Positions 46,677 to 56,438 of a stretch of DNA of 64,000 nucleotides are shown here, piece by piece; the stretch's first letter is position 1; the number at the start of each line of letters is the position of its first letter. Source of the DNA: Micromonospora tarensis (GTDB lineage: Bacteria; Actinomycetota; Actinomycetes; Mycobacteriales; Micromonosporaceae); assembly GCF_016803395.1 (NCBI RefSeq), contig NZ_JAEVHL010000005.1:31129-95128 (forward strand). The letters run 5' to 3'. Position numbers and translations under genes: made by a program. Under the pieces are notes generated by a model. It worked only from the letters and a program-made list of their open reading frames with translations. It searched no databases and was not told the DNA's origin.

Positions 46677-48220
46677 GCGACGTGCCCATCCTCCTTGAGA
46701 TGCGCTCCATCACCAAGGAGTTCCCTGGAGTCAAGGCCCTCTCCGACGTCAACCTGGTGGTTCGCGCCGGCGAGATCCATGCCATCTGCGGCGAGAACGG
46801 TGCGGGCAAGTCCACGCTGATGAAGGTGCTCAGCGGGGTCTACCCGTACGGCAGCTACGACGGCCAGATCGTCTACCAGGGTGCGGAGGCCAGGTACTCC
46901 GACATCCGGGCCAGCGAGAACGCCGGAATCGTGATCATCCACCAGGAGCTCGCGCTCATTCCGGGCATGTCGATCGCCGAGAACATCTTCCTCGGCAACG
47001 AACCGCGCAAGCGGGGCGCGATCGACTGGAAGGCCGCGAACCGGATGGCCCTGGACCTGATGGCCCGGGTCGGTCTGGAGGAAGACCCGGACACCCTGGT
47101 CAAGGACATCGGCGTCGGCAAGCAGCAGCTCGTGGAGATCGCCAAGGCGTTCGCCAAGGACGTGAAGCTGCTCATCCTGGACGAGCCGACGGCCGCGCTC
47201 AACGAGGCCGACTCCCGGCACCTGCTGGACCTGCTGCGCGGCTTCCGCTCGCGGGGCATCACCTCGATCATGATCTCGCACAAGCTGAACGAGATCGAGG
47301 CGATCGCCGACCAGATCACCATCCTGCGGGACGGCCGGACCGTGGAGACCCTCGACGTCAAGGCGGACGGGGTCGACGAGGACCGGATCGTGCGGGGCAT
47401 GGTCGGCCGCGAGCTGAGCAGCCGCTTCCCGGACCACACCCCGAAGATCGGCGACGTCTTCTTCGAGGTGCGTAACTGGAACGTCCGGCACCCGATCTCC
47501 GCCGAGCGGCAGGTCTGCAAGAACGAGAGCTTCGTGGTGCGCCGTGGCGAGATCGTCGGCTTCGCCGGCCTGATGGGCGCCGGCCGCACCGAACTCGCGA
47601 TGAGCGTCTTCGGCCGCTCCTACGGGGTGTACGAGTCGGGGACGATCATCAAGGACGGCAAGGAGATCGTCCTGAAGTCGGTGGCGGACGCCATCGACAA
47701 CGGGCTCGCGTACGTCAGCGAGGACCGCAAGGCGCTCGGCCTCAACCTGCTCGACGACATCAAGACGTCGACGGTGGCCGCCAAGCTGGCCAAGATCTCG
47801 CACCACGGCGTGCTGAACGAGGTCGAGGAGTACCAGGCGGCCGAGGCGTACCGCAAGGAGTTGCGGACCAAGGCCCCGACGGTCGACGAGAGCGTCTCCA
47901 AGCTCTCCGGCGGCAACCAGCAGAAGGTCGTCCTGGCCAAGTGGATGTTCACCGACCCGGACCTGCTGATCCTCGACGAGCCGACCCGCGGCATCGACGT
48001 CGGCGCCAAGTACGAGATCTACGGCATCATCCAGCGGCTCGCCGACCAGGGGAAGGGCGTCATCGTCATCTCCTCGGAGCTGCCTGAGCTGATCGGGCTC
48101 TGCGACCGCATCTACACCGTGTTCGAAGGCGCCATCACGGGCGAGATCGCTCGGGCGGACGCGGACCCGGAGACCCTCATGAAGCAGATGACCTCGACGA
48201 AGAAGTTGGCCACCCGATGA
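46673..48220 (+). CDS. mmsA: Multiple-monosaccharide ABC transporter ATP-binding protein (second copy)
   Basis: This 515-residue double ABC ATPase is paralogous to 11853-13391. Domain 1 has [27 protein letters not shown] and [11 protein letters not shown]. Domain 2 has [34 protein letters not shown] and [16 protein letters not shown]. The [16 protein letters not shown] segment is diagnostic of the MmsA/GguA/XylG-like class. The stop overlaps the permease start (ATGA). Operon order here is ATPase, permease, binding protein, ROK regulator, unlike the first copy where the binding protein comes first. Xylose is the most likely substrate, by analogy to xylFGH with RokB7 in Streptomyces; this is inference. 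Confidence 0.95.
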   Translation: MSDVPILLEMRSITKEFPGVKALSDVNLVVRAGEIHAICGENGAGKSTLMKVLSGVYPYGSYDGQIVYQGAEARYSDIRASENAGIVIIHQELALIPGMSIAENIFLGNEPRKRGAIDWKAANRMALDLMARVGLEEDPDTLVKDIGVGKQQLVEIAKAFAKDVKLLILDEPTAALNEADSRHLLDLLRGFRSRGITSIMISHKLNEIEAIADQITILRDGRTVETLDVKADGVDEDRIVRGMVGRELSSRFPDHTPKIGDVFFEVRNWNVRHPISAERQVCKNESFVVRRGEIVGFAGLMGAGRTELAMSVFGRSYGVYESGTIIKDGKEIVLKSVADAIDNGLAYVSEDRKALGLNLLDDIKTSTVAAKLAKISHHGVLNEVEEYQAAEAYRKELRTKAPTVDESVSKLSGGNQQKVVLAKWMFTDPDLLILDEPTRGIDVGAKYEIYGIIQRLADQGKGVIVISSELPELIGLCDRIYTVFEGAITGEIARADADPETLMKQMTSTKKLATR

Positions 48221-49515
48221 GCCGTATCAAGGACCTTCAGAAGAACCTGTTTGGAGGCACGACCTCCAACGCCCGCCAGTTCGGGATGATCTTCACCCTG
48301 GTGGCGATCGTCCTGATCTTCCAGATCTGGACTGATGGGCTGACGCTGCGGTCGGACAACCTGATCGCGCTGTTCCAGCAGAACTCGTACATCCTGATCC
48401 TGGCCATCGGCATGCTCATGGTGATCGTCGCCGGGCACATCGACCTCTCGGTCGGCTCGGTTGCCGCCTTCACCGGCATCCTGGTCGCCAAGTCGATGAC
48501 GGAGTGGGACCTGCCCTGGCCCGCCGCCATCGTGTTCGGCCTCGCCATCGGCGCGGTGATCGGCGCCTGGCAGGGCTTCTGGGTGGCGTACATCGGGGTG
48601 CCGGCGTTCATCGTCACCCTGGCCGGCATGCTGCTGTTCCGCGGCGGCAACCAGTTCATCGGCAACGCGCAGAGCATTCCGGTGCCGGAGGGCTTCCGGG
48701 AGATCGGCTCCGGCTTCCTGCCCGAGTTCGGCCCGAACACCGGCTACAACAACGCGACGCTGCTGCTCGGTCTGGCCGCCGCGGTGGCGGTGGTGTGGCG
48801 CGAGCTTCAGGCCCGCAAGACCCGTCGGGCGATGGACGCCGACCCGGCGCCCATGTGGATCTCGATCCTGCGGATGGCCGTCATGGTCGGGGCGATCGCC
48901 TTCGCGGCGCTGCGCTTCGCCAGCGGTCGCGTCGGCACCAGCTTCCCGATCTCCGGCATCATCCTGGTGGCGCTGGTCATCGCGTACTCCTTCTACACCC
49001 GCAACACGGCCGGCGGCCGGCACATCTACGCGGTGGGCGGCAACTCCCGGGCGGCCGAGCTGTCCGGCGTGAAGCTCAGGCGGGTCAACTTCCTCGTCAT
49101 GATGAACATGTCCGTCCTGGCCGCGCTGGCCGGCATGATCTTCGTGGCCCGTTCGCAGGCATCCGGCCCGCAGGACGGCAACGGCTGGGAGTTGGACGCC
49201 ATCGCCGCGGTCTTCATCGGTGGCGCGGCCGTCGCCGGCGGCATCGGCACCATCAGCGGTTCGATCGTCGGTGGTCTGGTCATGGCCGTGCTCAACAACG
49301 GCCTCCAGCTCCAGGGCGTGGGCACCGACAAGGTCCAGATCATCAAGGGCCTGGTCCTGCTGCTGGCCGTCGCGCTCGACGTCTACAACAAGAGCCAGGG
49401 CCGCTTCTCCATCATCGGGAGCCTGATGCGGCCGTTCCGCCGCGAGGACTCCACCCCACCCGCCTCACCGCCGGACGCGGAGCGCGAGCCCGCCAAGGCA
49501 GCGGTGTCCGGCTGA
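48217..49515 (+). CDS. mmsB: Multiple-monosaccharide ABC transporter permease (second copy)
   Basis: This 432-residue polytopic permease has the same family motifs as 13388-14638: [56 protein letters not shown] and [20 protein letters not shown]. It carries the MmsB-type central extension ([18 protein letters not shown]). The C-terminal tail is Pro/Glu-rich and cytoplasmic. It overlaps mmsA by four bases and precedes the binding protein by 51 bp. Confidence 0.95.
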   Translation: MSRIKDLQKNLFGGTTSNARQFGMIFTLVAIVLIFQIWTDGLTLRSDNLIALFQQNSYILILAIGMLMVIVAGHIDLSVGSVAAFTGILVAKSMTEWDLPWPAAIVFGLAIGAVIGAWQGFWVAYIGVPAFIVTLAGMLLFRGGNQFIGNAQSIPVPEGFREIGSGFLPEFGPNTGYNNATLLLGLAAAVAVVWRELQARKTRRAMDADPAPMWISILRMAVMVGAIAFAALRFASGRVGTSFPISGIILVALVIAYSFYTRNTAGGRHIYAVGGNSRAAELSGVKLRRVNFLVMMNMSVLAALAGMIFVARSQASGPQDGNGWELDAIAAVFIGGAAVAGGIGTISGSIVGGLVMAVLNNGLQLQGVGTDKVQIIKGLVLLLAVALDVYNKSQGRFSIIGSLMRPFRREDSTPPASPPDAEREPAKAAVSG

Positions 49516-49566
49516 CGGCCACCGACCTCTCCACCCGTCTCACATCCAGAAAGGCAAGTCCTCACC

Positions 49567-50673
49567 ATGCGTAAATTCTTCGGCACGTCGGTGGTGGCCA
49601 TCAGCGCCGCCGCCATGCTGGCCCTGGCCGGCTGCGGCTCCGGCCGCGACGGCGACTCCGGCAGCTCGGGTGGCGGCGACGCCAAGGGCTTCGCGGCGAA
49701 CTCCCTGATCGGTGTCGCCCTGCCGGCCAAGACCTCGGAGAACTGGGTCCTCGCCGGTGACCTGTTCAGCAACGGTCTCAAGGAGGCCGGTTTCCAGGCT
49801 GACGTGCAGTACGCCGGCGCGTCGACCACTGTCGCCGACCAGCAGGCCCAGATCACCGCCATGACCACCAAGGGCGCCAAGGTCATCGTCATCGGCGCGA
49901 CCGACGCCGCGCAGCTGGCGACCCAGGTCGCCGCGGCGCACGCCGCCGGCGCCAAGGTGATCGCGTACGACCGGCTCATCACCAACACGCCGGACCTCGA
50001 CTACTACGTCGCGTTCGACAACTTCAAGGTCGGCCAGCTCCAGGGCCAGGCCCTGCTGGACGGCATGAAGGCCAAGAAGCCGAACGGCCCGTACAACATC
50101 GAGCTGTTCTCCGGCTCGCCGGACGACAACAACGCCGGTGTCTTCTTCAACGGTGCGATGGACGTGCTCAAGCCGGAGATCGACAAGGGCAACGTCGTCG
50201 TCGCCTCGGGTCAGAAGGACGTCAAGCAGACCGCCATCCAGGGCTGGAAGGCCGAGGGTGCGCAGGCCCGCATGGACCAGCTGCTGACCTCGACCTACGG
50301 CAGCAAGGAGCTGGACGGCGTCCTCTCCCCGAACGACACCCTGGCCCGCGCGATCCTGACCTCGGTCAAGGGCGCTGGCAAGCCGATCCCGGTGGTCACC
50401 GGCCAGGACTCCGAGGTCGAGTCGGTCAAGTCGATCGTCAAGGGTGAGCAGTACATGACGATCAACAAGGACACCCGCAACCTGGTGAAGGAGACCATCA
50501 ACATGGTCAAGGCTCTCCAGGCCGGTAACGCCCCGCAGGTGAACGACACCAAGTCCTACAACAACGGCAGCAAGGTCGTCGACACGTTCCTGCTCCCGCC
50601 GGTCGCCGTCACCAAGGCGAACGTGGTCGAGGCGTACGCCAACGACCCGAAGCTCGCGCCGCTCACCAAGTAA
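49567..50673 (+). CDS. chvE: Sugar-binding lipoprotein (second copy)
   Basis: This 368-residue extracellular lipoprotein has lipobox LALAGCG (acyl-Cys near residue 20) and a Gly/Ser/Asp linker. The binding fold shows [73 protein letters not shown] and VVTGQDSEVESVK. It is clearly related to the ChvE-like protein at 10631-11773, but with different ligand-side residues (TSENW against TSERW, PNDT against PYDG). It is the third gene of the operon and is followed by a hairpin and then the ROK gene. Confidence 0.95.
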   Translation: MRKFFGTSVVAISAAAMLALAGCGSGRDGDSGSSGGGDAKGFAANSLIGVALPAKTSENWVLAGDLFSNGLKEAGFQADVQYAGASTTVADQQAQITAMTTKGAKVIVIGATDAAQLATQVAAAHAAGAKVIAYDRLITNTPDLDYYVAFDNFKVGQLQGQALLDGMKAKKPNGPYNIELFSGSPDDNNAGVFFNGAMDVLKPEIDKGNVVVASGQKDVKQTAIQGWKAEGAQARMDQLLTSTYGSKELDGVLSPNDTLARAILTSVKGAGKPIPVVTGQDSEVESVKSIVKGEQYMTINKDTRNLVKETINMVKALQAGNAPQVNDTKSYNNGSKVVDTFLLPPVAVTKANVVEAYANDPKLAPLTK

Positions 50674-50697
50674 TCACCGCACGGTAGGCAGCAACGC

Positions 50698-50733
50698 CGA
50701 TGGGTCCCGGATCTCCTCTTCCGGGACCCATCG
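50698..50733 (+). terminator. Terminator/attenuator between binding-protein and ROK genes
   Basis: Perfect 14-bp stem CGATGGGTCCCGGA / TCCGGGACCCATCG with an eight-base pyrimidine loop, 24 bp after the binding-protein stop. It likely limits read-through into the regulator. Confidence 0.8.
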
Positions 50734-50785
50734 TCGTCCTCGCGCCCCCGCACCAACCGGCATCGACCCGGAAGGAGGTCTGACC

Positions 50786-52033
50786 GTGGCGACACCCGTC
50801 CGGTCCAGGCCAGCCGGCGTCGGCCGCAATCCCGAATCCCCGCTGCCGTCGCTCCCCGGCGCCAGCCAGGAGGAGATCCGGCGGCAGAACCTCGGCGCTG
50901 TACTGCGCTACACACACCTACACGGGCCGACGTCCCGGGCTGAGCTGACCAGCCGGCTCGGCCTCAACCGGAGCACCATCGGCGCCCTCGCGGCGGATCT
51001 GGTCGCCAGTGGCCTGGTCACCGAGGAGGCACCGACCAGCACCCGCCGCGCCGGCCGCCCCTCACTGGTGGTCAGTCCCCGCTCCGACCGGGTCTACGCG
51101 CACGCGTTGAGCATCGACGCGGACCGGCTGCGTGCCGCCCGGGTCGGTCTCGGCGGGCAGATCCTCGATCGGCGGGAGATCGCACGACCCACTGGCATGT
51201 CGGCGGTCGACGCCGTCGGGCCCCTCGCCGACCTGGTCCGTGACATGGAACGGTCCGTGGCCAGCGACACGCTGCTGGTCGGCGGTGCCGCGGCGGTCAC
51301 CGACACCACCCGTGACCCAGACGGGCGGGTCCGGATCGCCAGCATCGACGAGACGCTCGGCAGCGCGCTAGCGGCGGAGTTCGGTGCCGGCCCCGGATTC
51401 GTGGCCGGTGACCTGGCCGACATCGCCGGCCTGGCCGAGCACGTCCGTGGCGTCGCGGTGGGCATCGACGACGTCATCTACCTGCACGGTGACCTGGGCA
51501 TCAGCGCCGGCATCATCGTCGGCGGCCGACTGATGATCGGTCACCGGGGCCACAGCGGCAAGGTCGGTCACATGGTGGTCAACCCGAACGGCCTGCCCTG
51601 CGGCTGCGGCTCACGTGGCTGCTGGGAGACCGAGATCTCCGAGGCGGCGTTGCTGCGACACGCGGGCCGGGATCCGAGTGACCGCGCCGCGGTGGCCGAG
51701 GTGCTGCGCGCGGCGGCCGACGGCGACCGGACCGCCCGGGAGGCGGTCGAGCAGGTCGCCGACTGGCTCGGCTTCGGCGTGGCGAACCTGGTCAACGTGG
51801 TCAACCCGGACGCCGTGGTGTTCGGTGGGTCGCTGCGCGACATCTTCACCGCCGGGGCGGAGACGGTTCGCCGTCGGTTGGACACCATGCCGCTGCCGGG
51901 CGCCCGGGAGCACCTGCGGTTGCGCGCCGCCGCGCTCGGCCGCGACGCCGTCCTGATCGGCGCCGCCGAACTGGCCTTCGACAAGCTGCTGGCCGATCCG
52001 CTCAACGTCGGCGTCGCCGGTTCGGCCGACTGA
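50786..52033 (+). CDS. ROK-family transcriptional repressor
   Basis: This 415-residue protein has an N-terminal winged helix (residues 30-90: RRQNLGAVLRYTHLHGPTSR, LGLNRSTIGALAADLVASGL) and a ROK sugar-kinase-like domain. The ROK zinc motif is complete: GHMVVNPNGLPCGCGSRGCWE. The ATP-type DxGxT site is degenerate (LHGDLGISAGIIVGG), as in repressors. GTG 50786 has GGAAGGAGG upstream. It lies just behind the importer it presumably controls; the Streptomyces RokB7-xylFGH pair has comparable logic. The effector is probably the imported sugar. Confidence 0.93.
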   Translation: MATPVRSRPAGVGRNPESPLPSLPGASQEEIRRQNLGAVLRYTHLHGPTSRAELTSRLGLNRSTIGALAADLVASGLVTEEAPTSTRRAGRPSLVVSPRSDRVYAHALSIDADRLRAARVGLGGQILDRREIARPTGMSAVDAVGPLADLVRDMERSVASDTLLVGGAAAVTDTTRDPDGRVRIASIDETLGSALAAEFGAGPGFVAGDLADIAGLAEHVRGVAVGIDDVIYLHGDLGISAGIIVGGRLMIGHRGHSGKVGHMVVNPNGLPCGCGSRGCWETEISEAALLRHAGRDPSDRAAVAEVLRAAADGDRTAREAVEQVADWLGFGVANLVNVVNPDAVVFGGSLRDIFTAGAETVRRRLDTMPLPGAREHLRLRAAALGRDAVLIGAAELAFDKLLADPLNVGVAGSAD

Positions 52034-52057
52034 CAGGTGTGCGTGGGCCGGCTGGCA

Positions 52058-52078
52058 GCGGTGACCGTCGGTCACCGC
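52058..52078 (+). terminator. Terminator after ROK gene
   Basis: GCGGTGACC (52058-52066) pairs with GGTCACCGC (52070-52078) around GTC. It is between the convergent ROK gene and the gene ending at 52094. Confidence 0.65.
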
Positions 52079-52093
52079 CGACGGGGCGGCTGG

Positions 52094-52432
52094 CTAGGGG
52101 ATCTCCCGCACCACGCTGGTGCCGCTGCCCGGCCGGGACTCCCAGGTCCAGGTCTCGCGCAGCTCCAGGCGACCGTCGGCGAGCGTCCGCACCTCGGTGG
52201 CGCAGTGCCCGGAGGATGTCGCTCCCTCGACATTGAGTTGGACGTAGCGGAAGTCCACCCGGTCGCCCTCGCGGGTGCCGACGAGGTAGCCGCGCCGGAT
52301 GGCGCCACCGGCGTACTCGGCCCACACGTCGCCGGCCCGCTCGTGGTACGCGAAGACCGTCTCGGTGCCCACCTCACCGGCCACCACGTCCGTCACGGCG
52401 GCGAACCGCCGGCCATCCAACGAGATCGTCAT
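52094..52432 (-). CDS. Small conserved hypothetical protein (family often labelled N-acetylglutamate synthase)
   Basis: This 112-residue soluble, beta-rich protein has the pattern ISLDGRRFAAVTDVVAGEVG, ETVFAYHERAGDVWAEYAGG, IRRGYLVGTREGDRVDFRY and LELRETWTWESRPGSGTS. Similar short proteins are widespread in bacteria and are sometimes named N-acetylglutamate synthase without a visible acetyltransferase motif, so that name should not be trusted. The fold looks like a small beta-barrel. The function is unknown. Confidence 0.85.
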   Translation of the reverse strand: MTISLDGRRFAAVTDVVAGEVGTETVFAYHERAGDVWAEYAGGAIRRGYLVGTREGDRVDFRYVQLNVEGATSSGHCATEVRTLADGRLELRETWTWESRPGSGTSVVREIP

Positions 52433-52490
52433 GCACCGACGCTAGTCGCTGTCATCGTTCCCGCGGTTGGCCGGCTGAGCCGCCGACGGC

Positions 52491-52524
52491 CGCGCCCCCG
52501 GTGGCGCACACCACCGGGGGCGCG
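52491..52524 (-). terminator. Terminator for the secreted zinc protease gene
   Basis: Perfect 14-bp stem CGCGCCCCCGGTGG / CCACCGGGGGCGCG with a six-base loop, six bases beyond the stop of the minus-strand gene at 52530. Confidence 0.85.
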
Positions 52525-52529
52525 CTCGA

Positions 52530-54140
52530 TCAGCCAGCGGGACGCAGCACCCGGCCCGGTCCGGCGGCGTTGTCGGCGGCTGCCTGGCTGCGTTGGGTGC
52601 CGGTGACGCAGACGTCGTCGCCGATGAACGCCTCCCGCCACACGTAGCCGGCGACGCAGGTGTGCGGACCGTACGGGCCACTGACCCAGCGGCTCGCGGC
52701 GACCGCGTTGTCAGCGAGCACCTGCGAGCGGGTCGTGCCGGTGACGCAGACGTAGTCGGACTGGTCGGCGTCGCGCCAGACGTACCCGCTGACGCAGGTG
52801 TTCGGGCCGGACACCAGCCGGGCCGGGTTGCGCCGGGACGCGGCGGCGGCGTTGTCGGCGGCCGCCTGGCTGCGCTGCGCCCCGGTGACGCAGACGTCGT
52901 CCCCGGCGTACGCCTCGCGCCACACGTAGCCGGCGACGCAGGTGTGCGGACCGTACGGGCCGTTCACCCAGCGGCTCGCCGCGGCGGCGTTGTCCGCCCA
53001 CACCTGGCTGCGGGTGGCACCCGTCACGCAGACCAGATCGCCGGCCCGGGCCTCCCGCCAGACGTACCCCTGTAGGCAGCGGTTGACCACGTCGGTGGTC
53101 ACCGTCACCGAGGCGGCGTTGCCGGAGATCCAGTTGACGCTGATCTGCACACCGTTGGCGTTGAGCGCCTGCGCCGGGCCGCCGCCGGGGCCGGTGCGCA
53201 GCAGGGTCGGGGTGCCGTCGCGGACCTCGTGCAGCAGCACGGTGTCGGCCGGGATGCCCGCGCTCCAGCCGGTCTTCCGGCGGAACTCGACTGTGTAGTA
53301 GTGGAACAGGTCGGCCGGGTCGAAGGGGATCCGGACCAGCTGCGGGCCGCTCGCGGCGGGGACCTCCAGCGGGGCCAGGGTGAGGGTACGCGAGCCGACG
53401 CCGTCGGCGGCCATGGTGAACACCCGATTCTTCGGCAGCCAGCCCAGCTCGTCGCGGTGCGGCCCGTTGAGCCCGACCGCGCTGGTGCCGTAGTTGGCGG
53501 TGCCGAAGGCGTGGATGTGCATGGCGCTCATCTCGTCCCACGGGTCGTCGTACTCGCCGGGCTGCGACCACGGCGCGTTCTGGTACGTCGTGTCGTTGGA
53601 GAACGAGTGGCCGAGGTTGTACCCGTGCAGCATCTCGTGCGCGGCGAAACCGACGTTCCAGGCGCCCGGGTCGAGTAGCACCCGGCCGCCCGCCGCGCCG
53701 GAATCCACCCAGTCGTTGAGCATGACCGCGACCCGGTTGCCGGCGGGCACCGCGTAGCCGGCCGCCGCCGCGGTGTCCACGCAGCGCTGCGTGCGGGTCC
53801 ACCTGTCGGTCGTCTGGAACTGCGCCAGGGTGTACGGCATCGTGTACCAGCCCCGCACCACCGAGCCGGCCAGCGACACCCGCCCGCCGGACTGGTCGGC
53901 GAGGTAGTCCGCCACCCCGCCGGTGCCGACCCCGGCGGAGGTGAGGAAGTTGGCGAAGTGCGACGGTGGTTGCGGCTCCGCCGGCTTGTCGCTGAACTTG
54001 CACAGCAGTACCGACCAGGGGGTCGCGTTCCGGATCGGGCTGGCGGTCGCCGGGGCGGCCGGCAACGCCACCGCGCCCAGCACGGCGCAGGCGAGCGCCA
54101 CCGCCGACGCGGTGACCCGGTGGAGGATTTTCGACTTCAC
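52530..54140 (-). CDS. Secreted zinc metalloprotease-like protein with four C-terminal GYVWREA repeats
   Basis: This 536-residue protein starts at GTG 54140 with a signal peptide ending near APATASP. The putative zinc site HEMLHGYNLGH (His168, Glu169, His172, His178) has metzincin-like spacing, but Asn replaces the usual Gly. Further motifs are YDDPWDEMSAMHIHAFG and GPHRDELGWLP (M6/gametolysin-like context). From about residue 352 come four tandem repeats of about 42-48 residues with core C-x2-GYVWREA-x3-D-x-VCVTG-x2-RSQ-x3-ADNAAAA. Each repeat has two conserved Cys. The repeats may bind cell wall or substrate. I do not recognise a named family for the whole protein. Confidence 0.88.
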   Translation of the reverse strand: MKSKILHRVTASAVALACAVLGAVALPAAPATASPIRNATPWSVLLCKFSDKPAEPQPPSHFANFLTSAGVGTGGVADYLADQSGGRVSLAGSVVRGWYTMPYTLAQFQTTDRWTRTQRCVDTAAAAGYAVPAGNRVAVMLNDWVDSGAAGGRVLLDPGAWNVGFAAHEMLHGYNLGHSFSNDTTYQNAPWSQPGEYDDPWDEMSAMHIHAFGTANYGTSAVGLNGPHRDELGWLPKNRVFTMAADGVGSRTLTLAPLEVPAASGPQLVRIPFDPADLFHYYTVEFRRKTGWSAGIPADTVLLHEVRDGTPTLLRTGPGGGPAQALNANGVQISVNWISGNAASVTVTTDVVNRCLQGYVWREARAGDLVCVTGATRSQVWADNAAAASRWVNGPYGPHTCVAGYVWREAYAGDDVCVTGAQRSQAAADNAAAASRRNPARLVSGPNTCVSGYVWRDADQSDYVCVTGTTRSQVLADNAVAASRWVSGPYGPHTCVAGYVWREAFIGDDVCVTGTQRSQAAADNAAGPGRVLRPAG

Positions 54141-54538
54141 GCGTGCGCTCCCATCCCTGTGGCCCGTCGGACGCGGGCTCTGCGGCCCACATCGGAGCAC
54201 TTTCCGTGATTGGGCAGACGCGTTGAGTCGCGTTCGCGACGGGCTGGAATCCGACTCGCTGGTCGGCGGGATGTCGTGGTCGTCCCCGGCGAGCCGGCAG
54301 GTGTCGGTGCTGCCGGTGAGCCGGCGGTCGTCGGGGGCGTCGCGGGGGTGCGCGGGTGGACCCGGCCGCGCTCGGGCAGCCCTTCACCTCGGAGGTGACC
54401 CGGGCCGTGCACGAGGAGTGGCACGACCTGGCGTCCTGGCTGTCGCTGACCGTCGAAGGCCTGCGCTGACGGGTGATCGCCGGGGCCCCCGCGCCCCGAC
54501 GAGCACCCGTCACCGGGAATCCGGTCCGGCGTCGCCGG
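54141..54538 (+). other. Intergenic region with a probable gene remnant
   Basis: These 398 bp separate the protease gene and the ABC-permease gene end. Apart from the coding-like segment at 54356-54469, no gene, strong hairpin or promoter was identified. Codon-position signals in 54210-54350 conflict between frames. Confidence 0.4.
54356..54469 (+). pseudogene. C-terminal remnant of an unidentified gene
   Basis: The frame ending at TGA 54467-54469 reads DPAALGQPFTSEVTRAVHEE, then WHDLASWLSLTVEGLR, with almost pure G/C third positions. It looks like a real protein C-terminus, with an amphipathic helix ending in WL. No start codon or upstream body fits this frame. A neighbouring frame upstream (DVVVVPGEPAGVGAAGEP near 54270-54320) could be its continuation after a one-base shift. 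The parent family is not identified. Confidence 0.35.
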
Positions 54539-55528
54539 CTAGGCGATCCGGCGGACCCGGCGCACCGCCAGGTAGAGCAGCAGCACGGCGAGAGCGACGA
54601 AGATGGCCGTCTCGATGCCCTGGAACAGCCAGAACCGGTCCGCCGGCTGGTAGAGCTGCCAGTTGTACGCGCCCGGTTCGAGGCCCAACTCGGACCCGCA
54701 GACCCGACCGTCCGGCCCCTTCCCGCCCGGCGGGCACTGGATCCGGGTGTCCTCCGCGATCATCGTCCCGTCCGGGTTCCGCACGCCCTGGGTGAGGATC
54801 CAGTCCCCCCGGCTGATCTCCGGTGGCCCGTCCCCCTCGATCGGGAAGGTCTGGGTGCGGGCCGGCTGGTAGTGCGGTCGGGCCAGGATCTCCACCGCCG
54901 CCCGTACGCCGATGAACCCGGCGAGGGTGATGCCCATGGCGGGCAGCATCCGCTTCCACATCGTGCCGGCGAAGACGCCGAGCGCGACGGCGAAGAGGGT
55001 GTAGCCGATCGGCGCGATGCCTTGCAGGTCGAAGACGATCATGCCGAGCCGGCCCTCGTACGCGGCCTGGGTCAGCGGGTCGACCCACCACGACATGCCC
55101 AGCCCGTAGACCGCCGCGAGGACCACGACGGCCGCGCCCACCAGCCCGAACTTCACCAGGGCCCAGCGGGTCCGGCCGACGCCCTGGGTCCAGACGAACC
55201 GGTGCGTGCCGTGCTCCACCTCGCGGGCGACCAGTGGTGCACCCCAGAACAGGCCGACCAGCACCGGCAGGGTGATCAGCAGTACGGCCACCAGGTTCAG
55301 GCTGCTGTACTGGTTGCCGAAGCGGCGGTAACCCGCGTCGCAGGCCTCCCTGGTCGCCGCCGCCACATTGGTGTCCGCGAGCTGGCGTGCGCAGTCCCCC
55401 AGCTCGAGGTCGGAGAAGGTGTGCCGCATCGACAGACCGATCGGCACCAGCAGGGCAGCCAGCGCCGCGAGCGCCAGCAGGGTGTAGAACGCCTGCTTGC
55501 GGTGTTGCCGCCAGGTCAGCCAGATCAT
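54539..55528 (-). CDS. ABC-2-type membrane protein of the YtrA-like operon
   Basis: This 329-residue integral membrane protein opens with MIWLTWRQHRKQAF, typical of ABC-2 permeases of actinobacterial YtrA-regulated systems. It has about six helices (AFYTLLALAALAALLVPIGL, AVLLITLPVLVGLFWGAPLV, WALVKFGLVGAAVVVLAAVY, GYTLFAVALGVFAGTMW, ITLAGFIGVRAAVEI, IFVALAVLLLYLAVRRV). A large extracellular loop with two Cys precedes the last helix. The ATG at 55528 overlaps the ATPase stop (ATGA). It is the last gene of the GntR-ATPase-permease unit. Confidence 0.9.
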   Translation of the reverse strand: MIWLTWRQHRKQAFYTLLALAALAALLVPIGLSMRHTFSDLELGDCARQLADTNVAAATREACDAGYRRFGNQYSSLNLVAVLLITLPVLVGLFWGAPLVAREVEHGTHRFVWTQGVGRTRWALVKFGLVGAAVVVLAAVYGLGMSWWVDPLTQAAYEGRLGMIVFDLQGIAPIGYTLFAVALGVFAGTMWKRMLPAMGITLAGFIGVRAAVEILARPHYQPARTQTFPIEGDGPPEISRGDWILTQGVRNPDGTMIAEDTRIQCPPGGKGPDGRVCGSELGLEPGAYNWQLYQPADRFWLFQGIETAIFVALAVLLLYLAVRRVRRIA

Positions 55529-56438
55529 GCTGCCACCCCCCACTCGCTGTGACTGGTCTGCGTGGTGCCGTCGGCCAGGTAGGCCAGTACGACGTCCTCC
55601 AGGCTCACGTCGCGGACCGTCCAGGCCGGATCGGTGACCGGCCCGTCGGTGCGGACGAGCAGTGTGGACTGCCGATCGGTGTGGCTGGCCCGGACCACTG
55701 CGGCGACGCCCCCGATGGCGCCGCCGTCGTGGCGCGGCCCGACGAGCTGCCGGTGCTCGGCGACCAGGTCGTCGACCGCGCCGGTGAGCTGCACCTGGGA
55801 GGCGTTGAGCACGATCAGGTAGTCGCAGACCCGTTCCAGGTCGGCCAGCAGGTGTGAGGAGAGCAGGACGGTGGTGCCTGACTCCGCGACGCTGCCCATC
55901 AGTGACTGGAGGAACTCACGCCGGGCCAGGGGGTCGAGGCTGGCGACCGGCTCGTCGAGCAGCAGCAGCCGGGGTTGCTTGGCCAGCGCCAGGGCGAGTG
56001 CCACCTGGGCGCGTTGGCCGCCGGAGAGCTTGCCGACCGGCCTGTCCGGTGGGATGCCGAGCTGCGCCAGCCGGGTGCGGGTCAGCGCCGCGTCCCACCG
56101 CTTGTTCAGCTTGCCGCCGGCCACGACCAGCTCGGAGGCGGTGAAATCCCGGTACAGCGGGGTGTCCTGGGCGACGAAGCCGATGTCGGCCAGACCCTCC
56201 GTGTCGCCGTACGGCGACCGGCCGAACACCCGGACCGTGCCCGCGTCGGGTTGAGAAGCCCGACGGCCAGGTGCAGCAGGGTGCTCTTGCCCGCGCCGTT
56301 CGGGCCGACCAGCGCGGCGATCCGGCCAGCGGGCAGGTGCAGCGAGCAGTCCCGCAACGCCCAGGTGCTGCCGTACCGCTTGCCGAGCCGGTCTGCCTCC
56401 AAGACCATGTCCATCCCTTGTCCTCTCGTTTCGTTCAT
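55525..56438 (-). pseudogene. ABC transporter ATP-binding protein, frameshifted
   Basis: The restored protein has 304 residues. ATG 56438 overlaps the GntR stop and has AAGGAG upstream. Walker A is [17 protein letters not shown]. At about 56247-56250 one C is missing in the codons for LLNPDAGTV, after which the second frame carries VRVFGRSPYGDTEGLADIG, signature LSGGQRAQVALALALAKQ, Walker B LLLLDEPVASLDPLARRE and H-loop LLSSHLLADLERVCD. All catalytic elements exist once the frame is repaired. The C-terminal 70 residues resemble the extension of other YtrB-like ATPases. Confidence 0.87.
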
